Source of the DNA: CAZUHB01 sp964620445
Lineage (GTDB): Bacteria; Planctomycetota; B15-G4; CAYZWU01
Direction: 5' to 3'
NCBI GenBank assembly: GCA_964620445.1
Contig: CAZUHB010000024.1
Span: forward strand, 22,993-86,992
Length of the DNA: 64,000 nucleotides
Within the stretch, counting starts at the first letter, position 1. Every line of letters starts with the position of its first letter. Positions 42,488 to 52,800 of the stretch are shown here, piece by piece. Under the pieces are notes generated by a model, which was not told where the DNA came from, ran no database searches, and saw only the letters and a program-made list of their open reading frames with translations. Made by a program: the position numbers and the translations under genes.

Positions 42488-44068
42488 GTGAGAGAGCAGT
42501 TCGAAATCACCTTTCTGAATCGATCCGAGTCCCTTCTCGCGGAGGCCGGGCTCGTCGCGGCCGAGCAGATCGTCGATCTTCGCGGCGCCGCTCCTTTCTG
42601 CCCGGGGCCGGGTGGCTCGCTCCGGTATTTGAAGCGACTTTCCGATGGACGGGCCGCGTACACGAGCCTGCATCGCGCGTCCGGGCCGGATCGAGCCGAG
42701 CGCTGGGTCGAGGAGACGCTTCGAACCTTCTCGCGTCTCGGCGGGGAGGGTGTGGGTGTGGCCGAGCCGGCCGCACACGGTTCGGTCCCCTCTTCCGATG
42801 GCGGAACGAGGGGATTCGTTGTATTGCTCGCTCCCGCCGGTGCGGTGGAACTCGACGATCATCTCCGGCGCGTCCCGTCCGGTACGGTCGATCTCGTGCA
42901 CGGTGCCGCGATTTTTCTGGCCGGCGTGCACGCAAGGGGAATCCGTCTTTGCCATATCCCTGCATGGAACATCCTCGTTTTGCCCGATCGGACCTTCTCC
43001 GTTATCGATCCCGGGGGAGCGCTCTTTGGCAAGGAGGACAGAAACTCTGCCGCGCGGGACCTGGCCGCGCTCTCGGCAACGATCGAGGCGGCGACTCTCA
43101 GCACCGTGCAGCGGCGCAGGTTTCTCGAAACATACACGAAAGAGGGGCGATCTCCCTGGGACCGGAATGCGATCGGCACGCTCTGGCGCCGTGTCTCCGG
43201 GGAGGAGCGAAAATTGCGTCGCAGCGGCTTTTTCCCGCGCGCGATCGCGCTCGTGGAAAAGAGCTCCCCTGGCGCCCGATTACAGGTCGCGGCGGAATGG
43301 GAAGCCGAATTGGCCCGATTCGGTTTCAATGTGGCGGCTGATTTTGCGGCCCCGTCCGGCGTCAACGTCGAGTGCGTTCGGGAGAAGGAGGACCGGCGAA
43401 ATTATGTCGTCGGCGATGGGAAGAGGCGTTACTACCTGAAGGTCCACGGGGGCGCCAAGGGGTGCGAAAGTCCGTCTCCGGGCGCCAGGGAATGGCAGAA
43501 CAACTTGCGCCTCCTGCGGTACGGGATCCCCGTCGCGGCGATCACCGCGTGGGGCGAAGACGACAACAGCTCCTTCTTTGCCAGTCGCGATCGTGGAGGA
43601 ATCCCGCTGAACGACTGGTTGCGCGCCGTCTCGAGCGGTCCCCGGCGGTCGATCGCCGATGGGGAGCGCGGTCGAACGGGGCGCCTCGCGCGCGCGGCGG
43701 GATGTCTGGTGCGCGCCTTCCACAAGGCCGGTTTTTTTCATCGCGATCTCTATCTTTGCCACATCCTTCTCGAGGAGGGACGGCTTCTGTTCATAGATCT
43801 CCAGAGGCTCGAGGAGGGATACATCTTCAAACGGCGCGGGCGGATCAAGGATCTGGCCGCACTGCTCTACTCGTCGATGGCGACGCCAGTCACGGACAAG
43901 GACAGGCTGCGGTTTCTGGCCGCCTACCTCGGCGGCGGCCGGCTGAAGCCGGCGGCGCGCAGACTGATCGCCGCGGTGCGCCGCAAGGCAAGCAGGATCG
44001 CGCGGCACGACGCGAAATCGAGAAGGACCTCGAAGAGACGGAATGCAACCCACGGTGAGGGCCGATGA
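42488..44068 (+). CDS. Tandem WaaP-type LPS core kinase, N-terminal module degenerate
   Basis: A 526-residue protein with two kinase-like modules. The C-terminal one (about 290-490) has FHKAGFFHRDLYLCHILL with HRD Asp420 and FIDLQRL with Asp437, very like heptose kinase WaaP. The N-terminal one (about 40-220) has HARGIRLCHIPAWNILVL and VIDPGG (Asn161 and Asp174 kept), but the HRD Asp is replaced by the RLCH segment, so it is probably a pseudokinase. WaaP phosphorylates inner-core heptose at the inner membrane. The start is GTG at 42488, four bases after the previous stop; its end overlaps the next gene at ATGA. Confidence 0.8.
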   Translation: MREQFEITFLNRSESLLAEAGLVAAEQIVDLRGAAPFCPGPGGSLRYLKRLSDGRAAYTSLHRASGPDRAERWVEETLRTFSRLGGEGVGVAEPAAHGSVPSSDGGTRGFVVLLAPAGAVELDDHLRRVPSGTVDLVHGAAIFLAGVHARGIRLCHIPAWNILVLPDRTFSVIDPGGALFGKEDRNSAARDLAALSATIEAATLSTVQRRRFLETYTKEGRSPWDRNAIGTLWRRVSGEERKLRRSGFFPRAIALVEKSSPGARLQVAAEWEAELARFGFNVAADFAAPSGVNVECVREKEDRRNYVVGDGKRRYYLKVHGGAKGCESPSPGAREWQNNLRLLRYGIPVAAITAWGEDDNSSFFASRDRGGIPLNDWLRAVSSGPRRSIADGERGRTGRLARAAGCLVRAFHKAGFFHRDLYLCHILLEEGRLLFIDLQRLEEGYIFKRRGRIKDLAALLYSSMATPVTDKDRLRFLAAYLGGGRLKPAARRLIAAVRRKASRIARHDAKSRRTSKRRNATHGEGR

Positions 44069-45240
44069 AGATCCTCTTCTGCATCGACAGTTTCAGGCCT
44101 TCGCGCGGGGGGGCGGAAACCTACCTCTCCGATCTGGCAGGGGCGCTCATCGCCAGGGGACACGATGTGCGTGTCGCGGCCGCCGAAATCGACGCGGACC
44201 GGATCGGCCGGAATACGCTCCTTCAGGTCCCGGCGTGGCCGCGGCTCGTGAGGGAGTACATGTTGGCGCGGGCTCCGGGCCGTTTCGTTCGCGAAGGGGC
44301 CTTCGATCTGGTCGTCGCTTTCCGCCACGCCTTCGATTGCGATCTCTTCCAGCCCCACGGCGGAATGCATGCCGATTCTCTTCGCGGTGCGGTGCGACCC
44401 GCGGCGCGGGGCCGGTTCGCCAGATGTCTGCTCCACGGCCGAAAACTGCTCAGTCCGAAGAACCTGCTCTTCCTCTGGATCGATCGTGTTCTCCTGCGGC
44501 GCCGGCCGCCGGTCACTGTGGCCGCGCTCTCGGAAATGTCAAAGGAATCGATTCAGCGCCGGGCGCGCGCTGGAGGCTCGATCGCGGTGATCCCGAACGG
44601 TGTGGACGGGGATCGTTTTTCACCAGCGCTCCGGGCGAGATTCCGCGAAGGTTTTCTCCAGTCGATCGGCCTGGGCCCGGATGCGCGCGTGGGACTGTTC
44701 TGCGGCCACAATTTTGTTCTCAAGGGCCTGCGCGAAGCTCTGCGCGGCGTGGCGCTCTTTGCGCGCGATCATCACGATTTTCATCTCGTCGTGGCCGGCC
44801 GGCAAAAGGGAGGCCGGTACCGGCGCCTCGCGGAGACGCTCCGCATCGCTGACAGGGTCCACTTTCTCGGCGAGTGCGAGGAGATGGAAAAGCTCTTCGG
44901 CGCAAGCGATGTCCTTCTGCATCCCACGTGGTACGATCCCTGCTCGCTCGTTGTTCTCGAGGCGCTCGGGTCGGGTGTCCCCGTGATCACGACCCGGTTC
45001 AACGGCGCGGCCGAACTGATGACGAGCGGCCGGGAAGGGTTCATCGTCGACGATCCTCGCGATGCGGCCGCACTGGACCGGGCGCTCCGCATGATCCTTG
45101 GCCCCGATCACGCGGCTTTCGCGGCGCGCGCGGCCGTTCTCGGCGCAAGCCGGAGCTTTTCGAACCATGTCGACAAGATGGAGAAACTCCTCCTGCGCGT
45201 TGTGGAAGCGAAAGAGTCCCGTCTCTCGAAAACGCCTTAG
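44065..45240 (+). CDS. Glycosyltransferase family 4, LPS core type
   Basis: A 391-residue GT-B enzyme. The acceptor-side N-terminus shows SRGGAETYLSDLAGAL, and the donor site has AALSEMSKESIQRR, VIPNGVD, and PCSLVVLEALGSGVPVITTR with the E-x7-E motif of family 4. It resembles WaaG, the core glucosyltransferase, which fits its place after the WaaP-like gene, but the sugar cannot be proven. It overlaps the previous gene by four bases (ATGA). It is the last gene before a promoter at 45338. Confidence 0.88.
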   Translation: MKILFCIDSFRPSRGGAETYLSDLAGALIARGHDVRVAAAEIDADRIGRNTLLQVPAWPRLVREYMLARAPGRFVREGAFDLVVAFRHAFDCDLFQPHGGMHADSLRGAVRPAARGRFARCLLHGRKLLSPKNLLFLWIDRVLLRRRPPVTVAALSEMSKESIQRRARAGGSIAVIPNGVDGDRFSPALRARFREGFLQSIGLGPDARVGLFCGHNFVLKGLREALRGVALFARDHHDFHLVVAGRQKGGRYRRLAETLRIADRVHFLGECEEMEKLFGASDVLLHPTWYDPCSLVVLEALGSGVPVITTRFNGAAELMTSGREGFIVDDPRDAAALDRALRMILGPDHAAFAARAAVLGASRSFSNHVDKMEKLLLRVVEAKESRLSKTP

Positions 45241-45337
45241 CGTCCAGCCTCGAAGCCGCGCCGGTTCGATCCTTTCGAGCACTGTCCGGAGTGCATTAAT
45301 ATTAAAAGTTGTGCGTTACCGCTCAGTTGGTCGTTGA

Positions 45338-45343
45338 TATAAT
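45338..45343 (+). promoter_or_regulatory. Perfect TATAAT -10 element upstream of waaF
   Basis: TATAAT at 45338-45343 with a weak -35 (TTACCG at 45316-45321, 16-base spacing) and an A/T-rich stretch at 45294-45308 upstream. Initiation would be near 45350, which rules out a GTG start there and supports the ATG at 45383 for waaF. It separates the LPS-core cluster from the kinase/sigma-54 operon. Confidence 0.55.
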
Positions 45344-45382
45344 CCCTTTGTGATAAATGACCTTGAAGCAGGGCACCCAAAG

Positions 45383-46468
45383 ATGAGCGAAAGCGCAAAG
45401 CCTTTTGAAAAGATCGTCATCCGCATACCCAACTGGGTGGGCGATGCGGTCATGGCCACGGCCGCTCTGCGTTCGGTACGGCAAGGTTTTCCCGATGCGC
45501 GGATTTATCTCTATGGCAAGCCGAAGCTTCTCGAACTCCTCGGGGGGCTCGCCGCCTGCGATGCCACGATCCCGCTCGGCGGCCGCTCGGGCAAAGGTGG
45601 TGTCTGGGCCGAAGCGGCTGCTCTCAGGCCTCATCGATTCGATATGGGCCTTCTGCTTCCCAACTCGTTCTCGTCGGCCCTGGTCTTCTTTCTCGGTGGC
45701 GTGAAAAACAGGACAGGTTACGGAATGAACGGCCGCGGCTTTCTGCTCAATCGGGGAATTCCGATCTCGGCGCGCGCCCGGAAGAAGAATCCGGAACCGA
45801 TGACATCCTACTACCTCAGGATCGCCCGTTTCGCCGGCGGGGCTCCCACCGGCGAGGAGCTCGAACTCGTTGTTGATCCGATGGCGGAGGCGGAAGCGGA
45901 GGCGTTTTTCGACGAGAACGGTCTCGACGGAACGCGGCCCCTGTTCGGCCTCAACGCGGGCTCGTCGTTCGGACCGTCCAAGTGCTGGACGCCGGAAGGT
46001 TTCGCCAGCCTCTCCGACGCGATCCACGACGAACTCGGCGGCCGCACGGTGCTGCTCTGCGGCCCGGGCGAGGAAGAGATCGCCCGGCCGATCGTGGAAC
46101 GAGCCCGCCATCCGATCATCGACACCTCGAAAAAGGTGCTCCCCTTCTCCATGTTGAAATCGATCATGCGGCGTCTCCGCCTGCTCGTGACCACCGACAC
46201 GGGCCCGCGCCACATCGCCGTGGCTTTCGGGATACCGGTTGTTGTTCTCATGGGTCCGACGAATCCGAACTACACCGCCTCCAATCTCGATCGGACGCGC
46301 GTGATGCAGCTGGACCTCGAGTGCGCCCCGTGTCACAAAAAGGAGTGCGACCAGGATCATGCCTGCATGCGGGAGATCAGACCGGGCGACGTTCTTGCAC
46401 GGGTCGAAGAACTTCTCTCATCGGAGCGATCGGCGGCGGCCGGGAAAGGACAGGACGATGGAAGATGA
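45383..46468 (+). CDS. waaF: Glycosyltransferase family 9, ADP-heptose:LPS heptosyltransferase II-like
   Basis: Adds heptose to the LPS inner core using ADP-heptose. The 361-residue protein shows family 9 features: IRIPNWVGDAVMATAALRSV at the N-terminus, GLNAGSSFGPSKCWTPEGFA mid-protein, and TTDTGPRHIAVAFGIPVVVL with MGPTNPNYTA near the end. A run of cysteines (ECAPCHKKECDQDHACM) near the C-terminus is also common in WaaF relatives. The ATG at 45383 is chosen because transcription should begin near 45350. Its 3' end overlaps the sigma-54 activator gene by 11 bases. Confidence 0.92.
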   Translation: MSESAKPFEKIVIRIPNWVGDAVMATAALRSVRQGFPDARIYLYGKPKLLELLGGLAACDATIPLGGRSGKGGVWAEAAALRPHRFDMGLLLPNSFSSALVFFLGGVKNRTGYGMNGRGFLLNRGIPISARARKKNPEPMTSYYLRIARFAGGAPTGEELELVVDPMAEAEAEAFFDENGLDGTRPLFGLNAGSSFGPSKCWTPEGFASLSDAIHDELGGRTVLLCGPGEEEIARPIVERARHPIIDTSKKVLPFSMLKSIMRRLRLLVTTDTGPRHIAVAFGIPVVVLMGPTNPNYTASNLDRTRVMQLDLECAPCHKKECDQDHACMREIRPGDVLARVEELLSSERSAAAGKGQDDGR

Positions 46469-48428
46469 AGCTCTCGTGACCTTGCTCGTGCGTTCAGGAA
46501 CGGGAATCTTGCGCCAGTCGTTCGACAAGGAGTCGGTCCTCATCGGCCGGTCGGACAAGAACGACCTCGTTGTGAACGACACGAGAGCGTCCCGTTTTCA
46601 CTGCCGTATCGTGTACACGGACGGATCGTACTTCCTCGAGGACAGGGGGAGCCGGAACGGCACGAGCCTGAACGGACTGCAGGTCCTCCGGGAAAAACTC
46701 TCCCTTGGAGACCGGATCATCATCGGCGACAAGGAGATCTTCTTCGGCTGTGAACCGGAGGAAGACAGAACGGCTGTTGCCGATCCCGGGGGGGAGAGGG
46801 ATATCGTCAAGGAGCTGATGAGGGAACGCTCCAATCTTCTCAGGCTGGCCGAGATCAACAAGGCGCTCAACACCGAGATAGATTTGAACCGCCTTCTCGA
46901 GCTGATCATCGATGCGGTCATCGAGCTCACCAACGCGGAGCGCGGCTTCCTGATCACCGTGAGCGACGGAGAGATGGAGTTCGAGGTGGCTCGCAATTTC
47001 ATGGAAGCGTCGGTGGAAAATCCCGAGGTGGCCGTGTCGCGGTCGATCGCCAACCAGGTCATCGGCGAACTCAAACCGGTCATGTCGATCAATGCGCGCG
47101 AGGACGAACGGTTCAGCTCGGTCCAGTCGATCATCAATCTCGGACTCCGTTCGGTGCTTTGCGTCCCGCTCGTCGTGCGTTCCGAATGCGTGGGTGCGGT
47201 CTACGTGGACAACAGGCTCAACAAGGGTGTTTTTTCAGATGAGAACAGAGCCGTGATCGAGGCCTTTGCCGACCAGGCGGCGATCGCCGTGGACAACGCG
47301 CGCCGCATGCACGAGCAGCGCGAAAAAAATGCCGAGCTCGAGCGGGCGAAGAAGGAGCTCGACCGCATGAACCGGGGGCTGGTCGACACGGTTCGTTCCC
47401 AGACCTCCGAACTGAAGAAAGCGCGCGCCCGTCTCGAGGGATCGGGCCGCGCCAAGGGGATCCGGTACCACTACGGATCGATCGTCGGATCGTCGAGCGC
47501 CATGACCGAAATGGTCGCCCTTCTGGAGCGCATCATCGATTCCGACTATCCCGTTCTCATCCAGGGGGAGAGCGGGACAGGCAAGGATCTCGTGGCCAGC
47601 GCGATTCACTTCAACAGCCGGCGTGCGTCGCAGCCCTATGTGACCGAGAACTGCGCCGCCCTTCCCGAAACGCTTCTCGAAAGCGAGCTCTTCGGTCATG
47701 AAAAGGGCGCCTTTACCGGTGCTCTGTCGCGGCGCAAGGGACTGCTCGAGATTGCCCATGGGGGGACGCTCTTTCTCGACGAGGTGGGGGACATGAGTCA
47801 CGGGATGCAGACCAAGCTGCTTCGCTTTCTGCAGGACGGAGCGTTCCGCCCGGTGGGCGGTACCCGCACGGTGCGCGTCGATGTGAGGATCCTCTCCGCC
47901 TCCAACCAGAATCTCATCGAGCTGGTGGGCGAGGAGCGCTTTCGCCAGGATCTGTACTACCGGCTCAACGTCCTTCCCGTGATCATTCCGCCTCTGCGCG
48001 AGCGGCGCGAGGACGTTCCCGAACTGGTGGCTCATTTTTCCGAACTCCTCAGCAGCGAGGTCGGACGGAAGGAACTGAAGATCGATCCCGATGTGATCGA
48101 CCTTTTCTGCAAATACCACTGGCCGGGCAACGTGCGCGACCTCGAGAACGAGCTGCGCCGGCTGGTGACCCTGGCCGACGACCGGATCGTGGCCGACCTC
48201 GTCTCGGAGCGGATCCGGCGCAATCCGGACACGACGCTCCTCCTTGACGAGATCAAGGATCTCGACTTGACGTCCAAGGTGGAGGCGATCGAGATGCACG
48301 AGATCTCGGAGGCGATCCAGTTCTGCGAAGGAAACAAGAGCAAGGCGGCCCGCCGGCTGGGGATCAGCCGGTTCACGCTCCAGCGAAAGATCGACAAGTA
48401 CGGAATCAGGTGGGAGCAGTCGGAATGA
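46458..48428 (+). CDS. FHA-GAF sigma-54-dependent transcriptional activator
   Basis: A 656-residue enhancer-binding protein. FHA domain (about 25-80; GRSDKND, SRFHC, NGTSLNG) predicted to bind phosphothreonine; GAF sensor (about 130-285); coiled coil (288-330); AAA+ domain with GESGTGK (370-376), GAFTGA (417-422, the sigma-54 contact) and GTLFLDEVGD; C-terminal Fis-type helix-turn-helix (about 620-650). It should open sigma-54 promoters in response to a phospho-signal or ligand. The ATG at 46458 lies within the end of waaF; the frame upstream is rejected. It is followed by a kinase two genes on. Confidence 0.95.
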   Translation: MEDEALVTLLVRSGTGILRQSFDKESVLIGRSDKNDLVVNDTRASRFHCRIVYTDGSYFLEDRGSRNGTSLNGLQVLREKLSLGDRIIIGDKEIFFGCEPEEDRTAVADPGGERDIVKELMRERSNLLRLAEINKALNTEIDLNRLLELIIDAVIELTNAERGFLITVSDGEMEFEVARNFMEASVENPEVAVSRSIANQVIGELKPVMSINAREDERFSSVQSIINLGLRSVLCVPLVVRSECVGAVYVDNRLNKGVFSDENRAVIEAFADQAAIAVDNARRMHEQREKNAELERAKKELDRMNRGLVDTVRSQTSELKKARARLEGSGRAKGIRYHYGSIVGSSSAMTEMVALLERIIDSDYPVLIQGESGTGKDLVASAIHFNSRRASQPYVTENCAALPETLLESELFGHEKGAFTGALSRRKGLLEIAHGGTLFLDEVGDMSHGMQTKLLRFLQDGAFRPVGGTRTVRVDVRILSASNQNLIELVGEERFRQDLYYRLNVLPVIIPPLRERREDVPELVAHFSELLSSEVGRKELKIDPDVIDLFCKYHWPGNVRDLENELRRLVTLADDRIVADLVSERIRRNPDTTLLLDEIKDLDLTSKVEAIEMHEISEAIQFCEGNKSKAARRLGISRFTLQRKIDKYGIRWEQSE

Positions 48429-49873
48429 AGGGGTTGTCGTTTTTCTGCTTGCTGCTGATCCTGTTCAGCGCCGCTCCGGCGGCGGCGCACGGTCCGGCTC
48501 AGGAGGAATTCGAGGAACGTCTGGAGCGCATCGACCAAAAGGACACGGTCGCACTCTTCGATCTCGCCCGGTGGTGCGCGGAGAAAAAGAAGAACAAGGA
48601 GTACCGTCTCGTTCTCAACATGATCGTCGAGATAGATCCGGACCACGAGGGAGCCAACATCGGCCTGGGGCGTGTGAAATTCGAAGGGCGCTGGATGACT
48701 CCGGAGAAACGGTCCGAGCTCATCGCCGAGCGCCGCGCCGCCAGGATGCGCGCCCTCGGGCTGGTCGAGCACAAGGGAGCCTGGATCACCCCTGCCGAGA
48801 AGGAGATGCTCCAGAAGGGGTACGTCCGCCACGAGGGGCGCTGGGTGACGCCCGGCGAAGCGAGGGCCGCCCAGGGATTCGTCCAGGAAGGAGGACGATG
48901 GATCCAGGCGAGCGATGTCGCCCTCGTGCGCGAGATGGACCGGTTCGAGAAAGCGGAAGGGATCGTGACCGCCTGCACGAGCTCCGCCCATTTTGCCGTC
49001 TTTTCCGAGTTCGGCGAGGACTACAACGAGAAACTGATCGCCTCCCTCGAGAAGGGGTACGAATGGTACGAGGAACTCTTCGGCGAGCGGAAAATCGAGA
49101 AACTCGCCGGCGGCCGGAAGATCCTCGTCGCCCTCTTCGATGGCCGGGAAGCCTTCGACAGCTACGTCACCTTCTTTTCCGGTTTTCAGGAAAACATGAC
49201 CGAAGACTGGTCGCGCAAGGCGCGCGGCGTGCTCGGTTTCGCCTGGTGGGATCCGACCTGTTACTCGGCTGCCTACAAGGGTCCGCGCGAACAGACGCAG
49301 GCAACCGGCCAGATCCTGCATCAGACCGGCCGCATCTTGCTGAACCGGAGAGGGTACAATTATCATTTTCTTCCGCCCTGGCTCGACGAGGCATTTGCGT
49401 CCCTTTTCGAGTACACTGTGACGGGGCAGATCTCGGCCTCCAATATCCAGGGCCGAAACCTGGTCTCCTCGGTGGGCGATGACGATCTCTTTTCCGGCGA
49501 AGGGTGGCGCGGGGTGCTTTCGCAACTCGTCGAGCGCGAGATCGATCCTCCCCTCGACGAGCTCATGCAGAAGGAGATGGACATGATGGACGAGGACGAC
49601 GTGGCCAAGGCGATCGGCCTGGTTCGGTTCATCGCCGGCCAGGGGGGAGGCAGGCTCGATCGGCTCGTCGACCACATCCAGAGCAAGCTTCCCAGGGACG
49701 ATTCGATCGCCTGGGACGATCCTCAAGCGGTGCAGGTTCAGCTCGACGCGATCGAGATCGCCCTGGGCCTCACACCGGAGGAGGCTGACCTCGCCTTCCG
49801 CGTGGCGTGGAAGGCGGATGAGAAAGAGCCTGCCGACGACCAAAAAGGACCGGGTAAACAGGAATCGCCATGA
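48425..49873 (+). CDS. Exported peptidase-like protein with a degenerate zinc motif
   Basis: A 482-residue secreted protein with a signal peptide (MKGLSFFCLLLILFSAAPAA). Three or four short repeats of about 25 residues (EGRWMTPEK, KGAWITPAEKE, EGRWVTPGEA, GGRWIQASD) come first. The C-terminal half resembles gluzincin/DUF1570-type peptidases: ILHQTGRILL then PPWLDEAFASLFEY. In active members the first is HExxH; here it is HQTGR (299-303), so the catalytic Glu and second His are lost and it is predicted to be inactive. It overlaps both neighbours by four bases. A binding or sensing role for the adjacent kinase is inference. Confidence 0.7.
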   Translation: MKGLSFFCLLLILFSAAPAAAHGPAQEEFEERLERIDQKDTVALFDLARWCAEKKKNKEYRLVLNMIVEIDPDHEGANIGLGRVKFEGRWMTPEKRSELIAERRAARMRALGLVEHKGAWITPAEKEMLQKGYVRHEGRWVTPGEARAAQGFVQEGGRWIQASDVALVREMDRFEKAEGIVTACTSSAHFAVFSEFGEDYNEKLIASLEKGYEWYEELFGERKIEKLAGGRKILVALFDGREAFDSYVTFFSGFQENMTEDWSRKARGVLGFAWWDPTCYSAAYKGPREQTQATGQILHQTGRILLNRRGYNYHFLPPWLDEAFASLFEYTVTGQISASNIQGRNLVSSVGDDDLFSGEGWRGVLSQLVEREIDPPLDELMQKEMDMMDEDDVAKAIGLVRFIAGQGGGRLDRLVDHIQSKLPRDDSIAWDDPQAVQVQLDAIEIALGLTPEEADLAFRVAWKADEKEPADDQKGPGKQESP

Positions 49874-52800
49874 CCCAGAAAAAGGACAGGAAAGGCACTT
49901 TTCAACCGATCGAAGGATACGAGATCCTGGAGCGGCTCGGATCGGGCGGGATGGGGACCGTGTTCAAGGCGAGCCAGCTCTCGATGAATCGGATCGTGGC
50001 ACTCAAGATTCTCAAGAAATCGGACCTGAAAGATTCGCTTTCCCTCGAGCGGCTGCGGCGCGAAGCGCTGGTCACGGCGCGGATGGACCACCCACATATC
50101 GTCAAGGGGATCGATTTCGGCGAAACTCCCAGGTACTACTACTACGCCATGGAGTACGTGAAGGGGCGAAGCGTCAAGACGATCCTCGATCAGGAAGGCG
50201 CGATTCCCGAAAAAAAAGCCCTCTCCATCGTGCGTGATCTGGCCCTGGCTCTCGACCACGCTTTCGGCTGCGGCGTGGTCCACAGGGACATCAAGCCGGG
50301 CAACATCATCGTCACGCCGAACGGACGGGCCAAGTTGACCGATCTCGGCCTGGCCAAGGGGATCATCGATCTTACCGTGACCAAGGAAGGCACCACGGTG
50401 GGCACGCCGCAGTACATCTCGCCCGATCAGGCGCGGGATCCCTCCGAGGCCGGGATCCGCTCGGACATCTATTCGCTGGGAGCGACCTATTACCACATGG
50501 TCACCGGGCGCGTACCCTTCGAGGGTGAAAGCGTGGCCGAGGTCATCACCAACGTACTCTACGGCCAACCCAAACCTCCCGAGACGGTCTGCGACTCGGT
50601 GAGCGCGGCCACGTCGCGTTGCATCTCGCGCATGATGGCCAAGGATCAAAAGCGGCGCTATCAAACACCGTCCGAATTGAAGGGGGATCTCGATCTCCTC
50701 TCGGAAGCGCTCGGGGAGGGGACGCACAAGGCGGCTCTGACCTTGGGGATGAGCTGGAGCGATTCCCAGAAAAGACCCGATCGGAAAGTCCTTTGGATGA
50801 TTGCGGCTGCCTGTCTGGGCGTTCTGCTCGTTCTCTTCGCGTACACGGTATTGCCGGACGATCGGGACCGGGAAGAGACCGATCGGGCCGTGCCCGAGTT
50901 GCGCACACTAAAGGAGGAGTTCGGTGCGGGCGGGATCGAGGCTGCCGAGGCCCTGGCCCGTCTCGAGGCGATGAGCGCCGATCTGGAAAAAAAACAACGT
51001 CTCGAGGCCGGGGCTTTCAGAAGAGAACTTCTGAATCACTGCCGCAAAACGGTGGATGCGATCGTGAGCGCCGACTCTGAACGCACCGGGGAGAGCCTGA
51101 TCGCGGTCCAGTTCGATACCGGCTCGGCGCTGCTCGAGAGGAAATTTCGCAACGAGGCGGCGCGCAACCTGGGATGCGGCCCGGACGACTTTCCTCCAGA
51201 GATCGAGACGTTGCTGCAGGACAGGCTGCGCGAGCTGGTTCAGGCCCTCGAATTGCGCGTCGACGAGGCGCGCGAGAAGGTGAGGAACGGGTGCGCGGCT
51301 TTTGTCGAGACGGAAACCAAGCTCGTCGCCGCGGCCCTCGAGGAGAACGATTTCACGAGCGCCCACAAGAGAATCGCCGCGCTCGAGGAGAACTGGGTTC
51401 TGGCCGCGCGCCGCGCCTTGAAGAAATCTTTTTGCGAGTCTTTTCCCCGGTGTGCGGCAGGCCGGACCGATGCCGAGCTCGAACCTCTGCTCGATCGGTC
51501 GATCGATTCCGAGCGGGAGCGGCTCCGGAAGACGATCGTGACCGATCTCGAAAGCCGCCTGCGGGGATCGATCGCGTCCGCTGTCAGCGCGTACGAGGAG
51601 AAACTGGCGCAGACCGCCGAGGGGATCGTGGAGGAGGCCGATTATTCGACGCTCACCGGCGGGCCGGAGACGATCCTCGCCGCGGCGGTCGAGGAACTGG
51701 AGGATCTGGAGCCGCGGATCCCGGAACGATGCGGTGCGGAGCCCCCTGATCTCCGATCGCTCGCCGCCGCACTCGCACCGCTGGTCGACAAACGCCGCCT
51801 CGACCTGACCGCCCTGGAAAAGACGCGAGTCCTCCTCGAAATAGAGGGTTACATGCGGCTTGGCGAGGTCGGTGAATCCCTGCGCACTCTCGAGCGGGAG
51901 TCGTCGGCAAGGGAGCAATTTCCCGACCGCGCTTTTCTGGAGCGGTGGATCAAGTGGATCAACACGCTCGCACGCGTCGACGATCGCGCCATGGAAGCCC
52001 TGAAACGGCACGTCAGGCTCGAGGTGGTCCTGGCGCGCAAGGGCGTGACCTACCGCGGCGAGCTCGAATCGGTTGATGAAACCACCAGGATCCTCCGGCT
52101 CAAGGGGCCCTCGGGGCGGATCCTGACGATCCCCTTCGGCGATCTCGACGCGCTCGAGGTCTTCCGGTGGGCAGAAAAATCCTACCGTTTTGCCCCTGTG
52201 GAGACATTTCTCTTTCTCTACTACGCGGGAAGGCTCGAGGAGGCCGAACACCTGATCGTGGATCTCGACGGCTTCGAGGAGCGGGCCTTCTTCCTGGATC
52301 GGATCGGGGATTTCAAGCGGTTCACGCGCGACGAGCAGAAACGCGCCGACCAGGAGATGACCCGCTTGCTGGAGGCGGGGCTCAATGCACTCGAGGCGGG
52401 CGATCGGACCACCCTGGCCGCTCTCGTGGATCGGCTGAAGGATGAGGAGGAATCGCTGTCAGCGGGCGAAGTCTGGAAGCGCCGTCACCGCGACCGGGAG
52501 AAGATGGTGAAAGGCCTGAAGGATCTCGCCGCGGCTGACGGTTTCCGGTCCCGGCTGGAGAAGAACTTCTCCGTTCCCGTGGAAATGATCGGAGAGGGGC
52601 GGATCAGGGTGTACTACGATTTCGAATCCCCTTTTCAGATCGATGATTTTCGGGTGCGCTCTCTCGGCTTGACCGTGGAAAACGGCCGGCTGCTCTACGG
52701 GTGCGGCGAGGAGAAAATCTCGCTGCCTCCATTCGACGAGAGCGTGGGATTCAGATTTGCCGAGGGCTTTTCCACGCGATCTCCCCTGAAGGTCTCCTTC

